Below are positions 5,505 through 9,993 of a stretch of 10,011 bases of DNA, piece after piece. The notes under the pieces are model-generated. The model was given only the letters and a program-made list of their open reading frames with translations. It was not told the origin of the DNA and searched no databases. The translations under genes and the position numbers were made by a program. How positions within the stretch are numbered: position 1 is the first letter of the stretch; each line of letters begins with the position of its first letter. The DNA is taken from assembly GCA_964425215.1 (NCBI GenBank), contig CAYRLW010000077.1:1-10011 (forward strand). Direction: 5' to 3'. The stretch comes from CAYRLW01 sp964425215 (GTDB lineage Bacteria > Spirochaetota > Spirochaetia > Treponematales > Breznakiellaceae).

Positions 5505-5519
5505 GTTCATGCTTTGTTC
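5505..5519 (-). promoter_or_regulatory. Candidate LexA box (GTTC-N7-GTTC)
   Basis: GTTC at 5505-5508 and GTTC at 5516-5519 are separated by exactly 7 nt, the established LexA recognition pattern in alphaproteobacteria. A third GTTC follows at once at 5520-5523. The site lies 69 nt upstream of the leftward operon start at 5436 and about 180 nt from the rightward lipoprotein gene. I see no strong promoter boxes overlapping it, so the assignment rests on the motif and position. Confidence 0.5.
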
Positions 5520-5698
5520 GTTCTATCCACACAACTGATTCCACGATCAACAGTGGCCGCTAAGGCCGCGTGACCTGCTCTGACGGACAGCGTCGGCCAA
5601 AGACAGCGTAGCCCTAACTCGACATTAGCGAACGTCGTGATATGCCATGGTTATCGTTCGACGGAGGGTTGAACGGAAAACGATCCTGGGGGGATCTC

Positions 5699-6088
5699 AT
5701 GAAAAAGACCGTTATCGCGGCCGCGCTCTGCGCTGGCCTAAGCCTCACCGCATGCACCACGACGGAGAAGGTCAGCGTCATGCAGCCGGGCGACCGCGCG
5801 ATGAACTGCACGCAGCTCAAAGAAGAGTTCGCGAAGCTCGACGCCATCAAGCGGGATGCGGACAGCGACAAAGGCGTAAACGGCGCCAACGTCGCCGCAG
5901 TGCTCCTGTTCTGGCCGGCCGCCGCCGGCAACTATCTGAACGCTCGTGATGCTCAACAGCTAGTCGAGCAGCGGCGCGTGCACCTCATGTCGTTCTATGA
6001 CGCCAAGCAGTGCGACAACCCGGCCAACGCCAACCTTACCTTCCAGGTCCCGAGCTTCCTGCTGGCACCAAACGCAACCGGCGAGTGA
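5699..6088 (+). CDS. Conserved small lipoprotein (129 aa)
   Basis: Lipoprotein of unknown function. The ATG at 5699 is chosen over an open frame beginning at 5642 because a G-rich ribosome site lies just upstream and a perfect lipoprotein signal follows: MKK, hydrophobic core 5-16, lipobox LTAC with Cys19. Residues 38-58 are a charged helix. The stretch DSDKGVNGANVAAVLLFWPA (about 55-74) includes a second hydrophobic segment reaching residue 80, followed by a helix and HLMSFYDAKQC. I recall this DKGVNG plus VAAxLFWP pattern from small lipoproteins in many proteobacteria and their prophages, without a function. Cys37 and Cys105 could form a disulfide. Context suggests a lysogenic-conversion (moron) gene. 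Confidence 0.8.
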   Translation: MKKTVIAAALCAGLSLTACTTTEKVSVMQPGDRAMNCTQLKEEFAKLDAIKRDADSDKGVNGANVAAVLLFWPAAAGNYLNARDAQQLVEQRRVHLMSFYDAKQCDNPANANLTFQVPSFLLAPNATGE

Positions 6089-6110
6089 TCCACCACGACA
6101 TCTTGACGGC

Positions 6111-6140
6111 AACGGCGGCTCCATCTGGGGCCGCCGTTTT
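6111..6140 (+). terminator. Intrinsic terminator after lipoprotein gene
   Basis: A 12-bp stem (6111-6122 with 6127-6138, one G-U pair) with an ATCT loop ends in TTTT at 6137-6140. It lies 22 nt after the lipoprotein stop. Confidence 0.88.
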
Positions 6141-6272
6141 CATTTGAACAGCAAAACGGCCCGGCGAGAACGTCCGGGGGGGATCATTCTACAAGCCAGG
6201 CCGCTGATCCCCGAAGGAATGTGTTTAGGCTATGATGGGCGCTCGCCACCCGCAAGCTGCCGAGACCGCGCC

Positions 6273-6512
6273 ATGGACGAAGACGACATCGACCCTTCTG
6301 ATGACCCCATCTACCGCGCCGGCGTGCTTATGGGGCGAAATCAGGCGCTGACCGACGTCATGGAGCGGCTGTTCTCGCCTGACGCCATGTCGTCAGACAA
6401 GACTGTCCGAGCGCTCCATGCGTGGGTTCAGCAAACCATGGACGAGGTGCGGGTGGAGATGCAGCTCGTGTTCGCTGACCTGGCAGCTGATGACGACGAG
6501 GATGAGGACTGA
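6273..6512 (+). CDS. Acidic hypothetical protein (79 aa)
   Basis: Unrecognised 79-aa acidic protein. The ATG at 6273 is preferred because the encoded N-terminus (MDEDDIDPSDDPIYRAGVLM) and the rest have consistent protein-like composition, whereas the upstream part of the frame crosses a terminator. The ribosome site is weak. The middle is helical (RNQALTDVMERLF and KTVRALHAWVQQTMDEVRVE), and both ends are runs of Asp and Glu. This could be a DNA-mimic-like or partner-binding protein, but that is speculation. A TATGAT box at 6231-6236 might serve as a -10, with no clear -35. Confidence 0.65.
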   Translation: MDEDDIDPSDDPIYRAGVLMGRNQALTDVMERLFSPDAMSSDKTVRALHAWVQQTMDEVRVEMQLVFADLAADDDEDED

Positions 6513-6516
6513 CAGC

Positions 6517-6542
6517 AAAAACCCCGCCCTTTCGGACGGGGT
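6517..6542 (-). terminator. Terminator between convergent genes, U-tract leftward
   Basis: A 9-bp stem with one mismatch (6521-6529 with 6534-6542) has five A on its left, read as TTTTT on the minus strand. It terminates the 6564-6764 gene and can also fold in rightward transcripts from the acidic gene. Confidence 0.78.
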
Positions 6543-6563
6543 CTGCGCGGCTATCGTATCTGA

Positions 6564-6764
6564 TCAGCTGCCGGTGCCGAACCCACCAGGCCCGCCTGCA
6601 CCGGCAGCACCCTCGCCGCCCGAAGCCGGCGCCGGATCTTCCTTCCCGGGCTGGCGCTGAGCCTGCTCCCGAAGGTTCTCCCGCTGCTGCGGGTTCTCGT
6701 CCGGCTGCGGCGTCGTGGTTTCCAGATCTTCTTCGCGATCCGGGTTCGGTTGGACGTCGGTCAT
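6564..6764 (-). CDS. Disordered small protein (66 aa)
   Basis: A 66-aa low-complexity protein that I do not recognise. Residues 1-40 are rich in Asp, Glu, Gln, Pro and Arg (MTDVQPNPDREEDLETTTPQ). Residues 41-66 are rich in Gly and Ala and end in GGPGGFGTGS. It is predicted to be disordered, with no membrane segment. The ATG at 6764 has a GGGGAAAG ribosome site. A clean terminator directly downstream and a good ribosome site support a real gene despite the composition. Similar short Gln/Pro/Glu-rich proteins are annotated as hypothetical in many alphaproteobacteria. Confidence 0.62.
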   Translation of the reverse strand: MTDVQPNPDREEDLETTTPQPDENPQQRENLREQAQRQPGKEDPAPASGGEGAAGAGGPGGFGTGS

Positions 6765-6869
6765 TTCGCTTTCCCCTATTGGTTACGGGAGATGAAGCAG
6801 CCAGCGAAACGGGCGTTCCTACAGTGACGATACACGATAAGTTTGAGCGAGCGTCGGGAACCCGGCAGC

Positions 6870-6890
6870 AAAAACCCCACCGGTGAGGGG
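6870..6890 (-). terminator. Leftward terminator of an unassigned transcript
   Basis: On the minus strand, CCCC and GGGG (plus inner pairs, one mismatch) form a hairpin at 6890-6875, followed by TTTTT at 6874-6870. It shares the 13-base string cagcaaaaacccc with the terminator at 6517-6542. No protein gene lies to its right on this strand. Confidence 0.6.
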
Positions 6891-6922
6891 CTGGACGAAC
6901 TTGTGATCGACTGAATTTAGAT

Positions 6923-6970
6923 GGGCTGCGCCCAAGTATTTCCGACATTTCCACAGGGCACCCGCCTGTG
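6923..6970. other. Two adjacent stem-loops, possible structured RNA
   Basis: GGGC-TGC-GCCC (6923-6933) and a 6-bp stem CACAGG/CCTGTG (6952-6957 with 6965-6970) lie just upstream, in the leftward sense, of the 6870-6890 terminator. Together they could form a leftward noncoding transcript. I see no clear promoter for it. Confidence 0.3.
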
Positions 6971-7104
6971 AATCTGCGGACCCCACAAGGTTCGGCAAAG
7001 ATCAAGCCTTTACCCACCATTAGCCGTATGCGCTCATGGCGGTAGTCGATCGCGGTTCGGTGACACCATATCTAGTGTTTTGGCCCGCATCGACAGCACC
7101 AACG

Positions 7105-7135
7105 AAAAAGCCGCCGGGATTGGCGTCCCGACGGC
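7105..7135 (-). terminator. Strong leftward terminator
   Basis: On the minus strand, a 9-bp stem (7135-7127 with 7118-7110, one U-G pair) with an 8-nt loop is followed directly by TTTTT (7109-7105). No protein gene lies within 120 nt to its right on this strand, but a leftward promoter does (7190-7218). Confidence 0.75.
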
Positions 7136-7183
7136 CTCATCTTCGAAGGTGTTCCCGGATTGGCGGGGCCGTCTCAGCTATCA
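7105..7183 (-). ncRNA. Candidate small RNA (about 80 nt), divergent to Bro-N gene
   Basis: Predicted from a sigma70-like promoter (7190-7218) whose start site would fall near 7183 and a canonical terminator ending near 7105. The transcript would be about 80 nt, with the terminator hairpin forming its 3' part. It carries no open frame with a ribosome site. A 9-base string (GGATTGGCG on the plus strand) occurs twice in it, at 7117-7125 and 7157-7165. Its start site overlaps the rightward promoter of the antirepressor-type gene, so promoter interference or a base-pairing role is possible. No known RNA family is recognised. Confidence 0.4.
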
Positions 7184-7184
7184 C
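7160..7184 (+). promoter_or_regulatory. Caulobacter-type housekeeping promoter for Bro-N gene
   Basis: TTGGCGG (7160-7166), a 10-nt spacer and GCTATCAC (7177-7184) closely match the Caulobacter major-sigma pattern TTGaCgS-N10-14-GCTANAWC. It would give a leader of about 70 nt before the gene at 7262. Confidence 0.5.
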
Positions 7185-7189
7185 CGTGA

Positions 7190-7218
7190 ATTCTTCCACG
7201 GGCTATCGGTCTCGTCAA
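7190..7218 (-). promoter_or_regulatory. Leftward sigma70-like promoter
   Basis: On the minus strand, TTGACG (7218-7213), a 17-nt spacer and AAGAAT (7195-7190). The -35 is five of six, the -10 four of six. It would start transcription near 7183, facing the terminator at 7135-7105. Confidence 0.42.
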
Positions 7219-7261
7219 TCCATTCCTCAGAAGCCCGGGCACCGGGCAGAAAGGGATGGCG

Positions 7262-8056
7262 ATGCAATACGCCCTCCAAGTGTTTGAGACCGAAGATCAT
7301 CTCCAGTTCCGAACCTTCGACGTGAACGGGGAGCCGTGGTTCAGCCTCGCCGATGCTTGCGGCGCGCTCGACATCAAGAACGCCAGTGATGCAGCTGGTC
7401 GTCTCGATGACGATGAAAAGGGGGTCGTTCAGACCGATACCCTTGGCGGAGCGCAGAAGATCCGCATCATCAACGAGTCCGGACTTTGGAACCTTGTGAT
7501 GAGGTCGGACAAGCCTGAGGCCAAGCGCTTCAAGAAGTGGGTGACCGGCACCGTTTTGCCTCAGATCCGAAAGACTGGCTCATTCGGCCAGCAGCGGATG
7601 CCGCTGTTCCTGCAACGCTACAGCGCTAACCATAACCGTGTGTCCGCCGGGCACTTCTCGGTCATCCAGGTGCTCGCCACTCACCTTTATGGACCGCTCG
7701 AATTCGCCGGCCATGTGATGGCGGATCGCAGCCTCGACGGGAAGGAAATGCGGCCTGAAAACAGTGTGGGTCGGCTGTTCAGTGACTGGCTCAAGCGCAA
7801 CCATCCTGAGGTTAAAGACCAGTTCAGCTACTACATACACTGGACGCAACAAGCGGAGGTTCCCGCCCGTCAGTACCCCAACTCCATGTACGGGTTGTTT
7901 GTGGACTTCATGCAAGAGACGTGGATCCCGCAGTGCACCTCCTACTTCAAAGGTCGTGACCCAGGCGTTCTTCCTCACTTGCCGAAGCTCTTGCCGGCGA
8001 ACGACGCCAATGGCGGCATGATGAAGTTGCCGACAATGCGTCGCCGGAAGGGGTAG
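7262..8056 (+). CDS. Bro-N domain antirepressor-type phage protein
   Basis: A 264-aa protein with an N-terminal Bro-N (BRO/prophage antirepressor) domain at about 6-108. Family marks are the strand LQFRTFDVNGEPWFSLAD, the -GRLDDDEKGV- turn, INESGLWNLVMRSDKPEAKR and FKKWVTGTVLPQIRKTGSFG. Bro-N proteins are DNA-binding and in phages often oppose repressors. Residues 129-247 form a second well-formed domain (HFSVIQVLATHLYGPLEFAG, DGKEMRPENSVGRLFSDWLK, YPNSMYGLFVDFMQETWIP, then GVLPHLPKLLP) that differs from the KilA-C and ANT C-termini I know and that I cannot name. ATG 7262 has AAAGGG 6 nt upstream; ATG 7256 adds two residues but touches that site. The gene has its own promoter (7160-7184) and terminator (8098-8120). 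Confidence 0.85.
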   Translation: MQYALQVFETEDHLQFRTFDVNGEPWFSLADACGALDIKNASDAAGRLDDDEKGVVQTDTLGGAQKIRIINESGLWNLVMRSDKPEAKRFKKWVTGTVLPQIRKTGSFGQQRMPLFLQRYSANHNRVSAGHFSVIQVLATHLYGPLEFAGHVMADRSLDGKEMRPENSVGRLFSDWLKRNHPEVKDQFSYYIHWTQQAEVPARQYPNSMYGLFVDFMQETWIPQCTSYFKGRDPGVLPHLPKLLPANDANGGMMKLPTMRRRKG

Positions 8057-8097
8057 TCGGGCCATCAAGGGCGACAAGCCCGGTCGCCAAACTACCA

Positions 8098-8120
8098 GGG
8101 GAGGCTTCGGCCTCCCCGTT
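8098..8120. terminator. Bidirectional terminator between convergent genes
   Basis: A perfect 8-bp stem (8098-8105 with 8110-8117) closes a TTCG tetraloop. It sits between the Bro-N gene (ending 8056) and the last gene of the leftward operon (ending 8123). T-tracts are poor on both sides (GTT rightward, TGGTAGTTT leftward). Confidence 0.7.
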
Positions 8121-8122
8121 CC

Positions 8123-8314
8123 TCACAGCGCTTGATTGAACTCAAGCTGCGACACTCGAGCCTCGAGCTCATCCAGCTTGATTTCTAGTTCCTCAGCGCG
8201 AGCAGCCGCGCTGGCAGCACGCTCTTCTGCTGCTGTTGCCTGATCGCGCGCTTTCTCGTCTGCGCAGGCCGATAGTAGCAGCGCCGCCGTCATCAACACC
8301 AAAGCCCGTTTCAC
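8123..8314 (-). CDS. Coiled-coil lipoprotein (63 aa)
   Basis: Small lipoprotein, last gene of the 9750-8123 operon. The start is GTG at 8314 with GGGGGAGAG 2 nt upstream; a TTG at 8332 lies before the ribosome site and is rejected. The signal peptide is MKR plus a hydrophobic core and lipobox LSAC with Cys17. Residues 20-60 are one heptad-patterned helix rich in Ala, Glu, Leu and Arg (AEELEIKLDELEARVSQLEF), strongly predicted as a coiled coil. It follows, 19 nt away, a membrane-anchored helical protein, so the two may form an inner/outer membrane pair. Lpp-like or o-spanin-like roles are both possible. No family is recognised. Confidence 0.75.
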   Translation of the reverse strand: MKRALVLMTAALLLSACADEKARDQATAAEERAASAAARAEELEIKLDELEARVSQLEFNQAL

Positions 8315-8333
8315 ACCTCTCCCCCGCAGCAAC

Positions 8334-8522
8334 CTATCTGTCTAAGCGCCCCATGGCCGCGTCGTGGGCGGCACGCTCACACAGCTCCTGCAAGCGTTGC
8401 AATCGACGCTCGATGCGCTCCGCTGCGTCCATAGCTTTGCTGGCTCGCTTGTGCGTGTCCAGGAGCAGATAGGCGAACGCTATCGCCACGACGAATTCTT
8501 GCCAGCCCCAGTCTGCAATCAT
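8334..8522 (-). CDS. Single-span membrane protein with helical tail (62 aa)
   Basis: A 62-aa protein. The ATG at 8522 follows GGAGGAGGGG; the frame extends upstream to a GTG at 8549 that precedes the ribosome site. Residues 5-22 are a hydrophobic anchor (WGWQEFVVAIAFAYLLL), and residues 24-55 are a strongly charged helix (KRASKAMDAAERIERRLQRL) with coiled-coil potential and one Cys. With the downstream coiled-coil lipoprotein it repeats the topology of an i-spanin/o-spanin pair, although it is much shorter than usual i-spanins. No family is recognised. The repeated leader motif CCGAGGTTATCC (plus-strand sense) lies just upstream. Confidence 0.72.
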   Translation of the reverse strand: MIADWGWQEFVVAIAFAYLLLDTHKRASKAMDAAERIERRLQRLQELCERAAHDAAMGRLDR

Positions 8523-8532
8523 CACCCCTCCT

Positions 8533-8544
8533 CCGAGGTTATCC
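8533..8544 (-). repeat. Repeated leader motif, copy before 8522 gene
   Basis: CCGAGGTTATCC here is identical to 9553-9564. Read on the minus strand it is GGATAACCTCGG, followed by a G-rich ribosome site and the start codon. A shorter version, GGTACCTCGGGGG, precedes the 9750 gene. Confidence 0.6.
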
Positions 8545-8555
8545 GCCACTGAAGG

Positions 8556-8804
8556 CTAGTCGACGTAACGGTCTGCCGCCAAGTCGGCTTCATACTGCGC
8601 AATCAGCTCGTCCAAGCTTGCGATGCGCTTCTCGTAAATTGAAACTGCCCCCACCGCGTCAGCGGGGGCGTTCATCGGCACCGTCACGTCACCGCTGATC
8701 ATTGCGTTCAGCGCTGCACGGGCCCTAGACCGGTCGTCTCTGAGGCCTTCGACGTAAGCGAGGATCGATGCTTTCGACCCGGCTAGGCGGCTTAGCTCTG
8801 TCAT
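8556..8804 (-). CDS. Soluble helical hypothetical protein (82 aa)
   Basis: Unrecognised 82-aa protein. The ATG at 8804 overlaps the preceding gene's stop by 4 nt (ATGA). Residues 5-38 are helical (LAGSKASILAYVEGLRDDRS then RARAALNAMISG), followed by a Val/Pro/Ala linker (VTVPMNAPADAVGAV) and a second helix (YEKRIASLDELIAQYEADLA) with coiled-coil character. There is no membrane segment. A helical hairpin is likely. It is predicted to be cytoplasmic, and coupling to the two-span membrane protein upstream suggests fixed stoichiometry with it. Confidence 0.72.
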   Translation of the reverse strand: MTELSRLAGSKASILAYVEGLRDDRSRARAALNAMISGDVTVPMNAPADAVGAVSIYEKRIASLDELIAQYEADLAADRYVD

Positions 8805-9046
8805 CGCTCTAAATCCCTCGCAGCCTTCAAGCTCAACAGCCAATTAACGATCCCAACGGCCACAAGCGCGCCGCCGATCACCATGGCCGTCACGACCAGC
8901 CATTCCGGCCACGGTCGCCAGATCACCTTCTTAGGCCAAGCCAGGATGATGACGAGCGCGCCGGTCGCGATCCAGTCTAACGGCTTCGACTGAGCGACGT
9001 GCTGAAGCAGGCTCTTCGTCTCGCCTTGGATGAGCTTGCGGCTCAT
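8801..9046 (-). CDS. Two-span small membrane protein (81 aa)
   Basis: An 81-residue membrane protein. The ATG at 9046 overlaps the preceding stop (ATGA). Residues 1-22 are polar. Residues 24-38 (DWIATGALVIILAWP) and 49-72 (WLVVTAMVIGGALVAVGIVN) are two membrane segments with a short basic, Trp-rich turn between (KKVIWRPWPEW). The C-terminus is charged. Both ends are probably cytoplasmic. Size and topology resemble a class II holin, and the lysis cassette to the left lacks one, but its location in a separate leftward operon argues against a simple holin. No family is recognised. Confidence 0.72.
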   Translation of the reverse strand: MSRKLIQGETKSLLQHVAQSKPLDWIATGALVIILAWPKKVIWRPWPEWLVVTAMVIGGALVAVGIVNWLLSLKAARDLER

Positions 9047-9366
9047 CCCCGCCCCACCAGCACCATCCCGAGGATGATCAGCCCGATCAGCACCAGCATC
9101 CCCACGACAGCCATGGCGGCCTTGCCCTGCTCGCGCAGCGACCGCGCGTCAGCCTCGCGGTCCAGGTAGAAAAGGTTCTCCCCCGCCGGCACGATCACCT
9201 TGTGCTTGATCAGCGCGTTCACCGTGGAGCGCGGATGCTTCGGCGGCAACGGAATAGCCGTCTCCGCGCTCAGCGCCCCAGCCTTTTCGAAGTGCTGGAT
9301 CATCCGTTTGCGCATCACAGCAGCCATGATGGCGACGTTAGTGGCTGCGTTTGCTGCGACGTTCAT
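9043..9366 (-). CDS. Winged-helix-like protein with C-terminal anchor (107 aa)
   Basis: A 107-aa protein. The ATG at 9366 shares one base with the preceding stop (TGATG); a GTG at 9369 is the alternative. GGAAGGG lies about 6 nt upstream. Residues 1-18 are Ala-rich and hydrophobic. Residues 22-68 have the order helix (MIQHFEKAGALS), Pro-rich turn (AIPLPPKHP), helix (STVNALIKHKV) and strand pair ending GENLFYLDREA, resembling the small winged-helix-like unit seen in tail-anchored proteins of alphaproteobacteria. Residues 83-104 are a C-terminal membrane segment. The domain would face the cytoplasm. The name describes the fold guess only. Confidence 0.72.
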   Translation of the reverse strand: MNVAANAATNVAIMAAVMRKRMIQHFEKAGALSAETAIPLPPKHPRSTVNALIKHKVIVPAGENLFYLDREADARSLREQGKAAMAVVGMLVLIGLIILGMVLVGRG

Positions 9367-9542
9367 CACCCGCCCTTCCGGCCCCCGCCCTTGTTGTCCC
9401 GTGCGGGCGGCCGCGCCCTGGACATGAGCTCCATCCCGAGCGCTTCCATATCCAGCGGCGGGATCGGCAAGTCGTGCCGCGGCTCCAGAGCATCGGCCAG
9501 GAGCTTATCCAACTCGTCCAGCTGTTCGTTCTCGTCGGTCAT
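9366..9542 (-). CDS. Small acidic hypothetical protein (58 aa)
   Basis: Unrecognised 58-aa soluble protein. The ATG at 9542 follows GGGGAGGGA; a TTG at 9566 lies before that site and is not used. Residues 1-18 are acidic and helical (MTDENEQLDELDKLLADAL), the middle is Pro-rich (HDLPIPPLDMEALGMEL) and the tail is basic and Gly-rich (KGGGRKGG). The strong charge separation suggests a bridging or chaperone-like adaptor. The motif CCGAGGTTATCC (plus-strand sense, 9553-9564) lies before it and recurs before the 8522 gene. Confidence 0.66.
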   Translation of the reverse strand: MTDENEQLDELDKLLADALEPRHDLPIPPLDMEALGMELMSRARPPARDNKGGGRKGG

Positions 9543-9552
9543 CGGTCCCTCC

Positions 9553-9564
9553 CCGAGGTTATCC
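9553..9564 (-). repeat. Repeated leader motif, copy before 9542 gene
   Basis: Exact 12-base match to 8533-8544 in the same position relative to a start codon. The first bases also encode the C-terminus of the upstream gene, so the motif is kept despite overlapping coding sequence. Confidence 0.6.
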
Positions 9565-9750
9565 AATTGCGCGCGGATGATAGTGCGCTGCCGAGGTCCT
9601 ATCAGCCGGCTTGATCTGCAGAGCTTGAACCAGGAAGAACGCTAAAAGGCCCGCCGTGACCAGGCCTGCGATCCATCGGAACCAGACGTCGAGAGGGTCG
9701 GGCTTTTGACGCAGCGGCCCGGCCGCCCCGTGTCCCTTCTCCTGCTCCAT
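9559..9750 (-). CDS. Single-span membrane protein, first gene of operon (63 aa)
   Basis: A 63-aa protein, first of seven in the leftward operon. The ATG at 9750 has GGGGGATAGG just upstream; an in-frame start at 9777 would precede it. Residues 1-24 are polar and charged (MEQEKGHGAAGPLRQKPDPL). Residues 25-44 are a membrane segment (RWIAGLVTAGLLAFFLVQAL), and the C-terminal part is short and basic with two His residues. It resembles the many one-span proteins of unknown role in phage accessory regions. The stop codon lies 16 nt before the next ATG, with the shared leader motif between. Confidence 0.66.
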   Translation of the reverse strand: MEQEKGHGAAGPLRQKPDPLDVWFRWIAGLVTAGLLAFFLVQALQIKPADRTSAAHYHPRAIG

Positions 9751-9956
9751 CCTATCCCCCGAGGTACCGGCTAGCAAAAAACCATGTCGCGGGCACTCTC
9801 AAGACGGGCCAGGCACTTGTCAAAGAGGCCTAGCCGAACGGAGCCCTCTCGGACCTCAATCTCATTTACAGACCGGCCGCATCTGCTTGAATTGCCTAGA
9901 TAAGTTCGAAGGCCACTTTACCGATAACGCGTTGAGAAACAGCAACTTCCGCCAGA
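9751..9956. other. Upstream region of the seven-gene operon
   Basis: No gene is visible. The leftward promoter of the 9750-8123 operon should lie here. A TTGACA occurs on the minus strand near 9817-9822, but I find no -10 at a standard distance. A run of six T (minus strand, 9776-9781) has no stable hairpin before it. Confidence 0.4.
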
Positions 9957-9993
9957 TTGGGAAGCTGACGTTCTACCTCTGAACTACGGCCGC
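9957..9993 (-). tRNA. Truncated tRNA-Gly(CCC), 5' part only
   Basis: On the minus strand from 9993: acceptor GCGGCCG, TA, D-arm GTTC-AGAGGTA-GAAC, G, anticodon stem TCAGC and loop TTCCCAA with CCC in the anticodon position. This matches alphaproteobacterial tRNA-Gly(CCC) as I know it, apart from one acceptor base. After the loop the expected 3' anticodon strand, T-arm and acceptor complement (CGGCCGC) are absent. It is therefore a fragment, as left at an integration or deletion junction, and not a working tRNA. Confidence 0.68.

Larger units (their letters stand above)
6765..7261. other. Intergenic region with leftward terminators and promoters
   Basis: About 500 nt without a convincing protein gene on either strand. 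It contains a hairpin-rich part (6923-6970), two leftward-oriented terminators (6870-6890 and 7105-7135), a leftward promoter (7190-7218) and a rightward promoter (7160-7184) for the Bro-N gene. The longest frames here have no ribosome site and cross terminators. The likely content is regulatory RNA. Confidence 0.5.

Noticed and set aside
5647..5949. Plus-strand frame of 100 aa overlapping the lipoprotein
   Set aside because: Almost pure Arg/Gln/Gly composition; a frame shadow.
6358..7020. Minus-strand frame of 220 aa
   Set aside because: Crosses two leftward terminators and two better-supported small genes; its composition is not protein-like.
7036..7325. Two plus-strand frames before the Bro-N gene
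   Set aside because: No ribosome sites. They overlap the promoter, the candidate RNA and the Bro-N start, and the composition is random-looking.
9860..9993. Complete tRNA reading through the tRNA-Gly fragment
   Set aside because: After the anticodon loop no T-arm with TTCRANY and no acceptor complement CGGCCGC can be placed.
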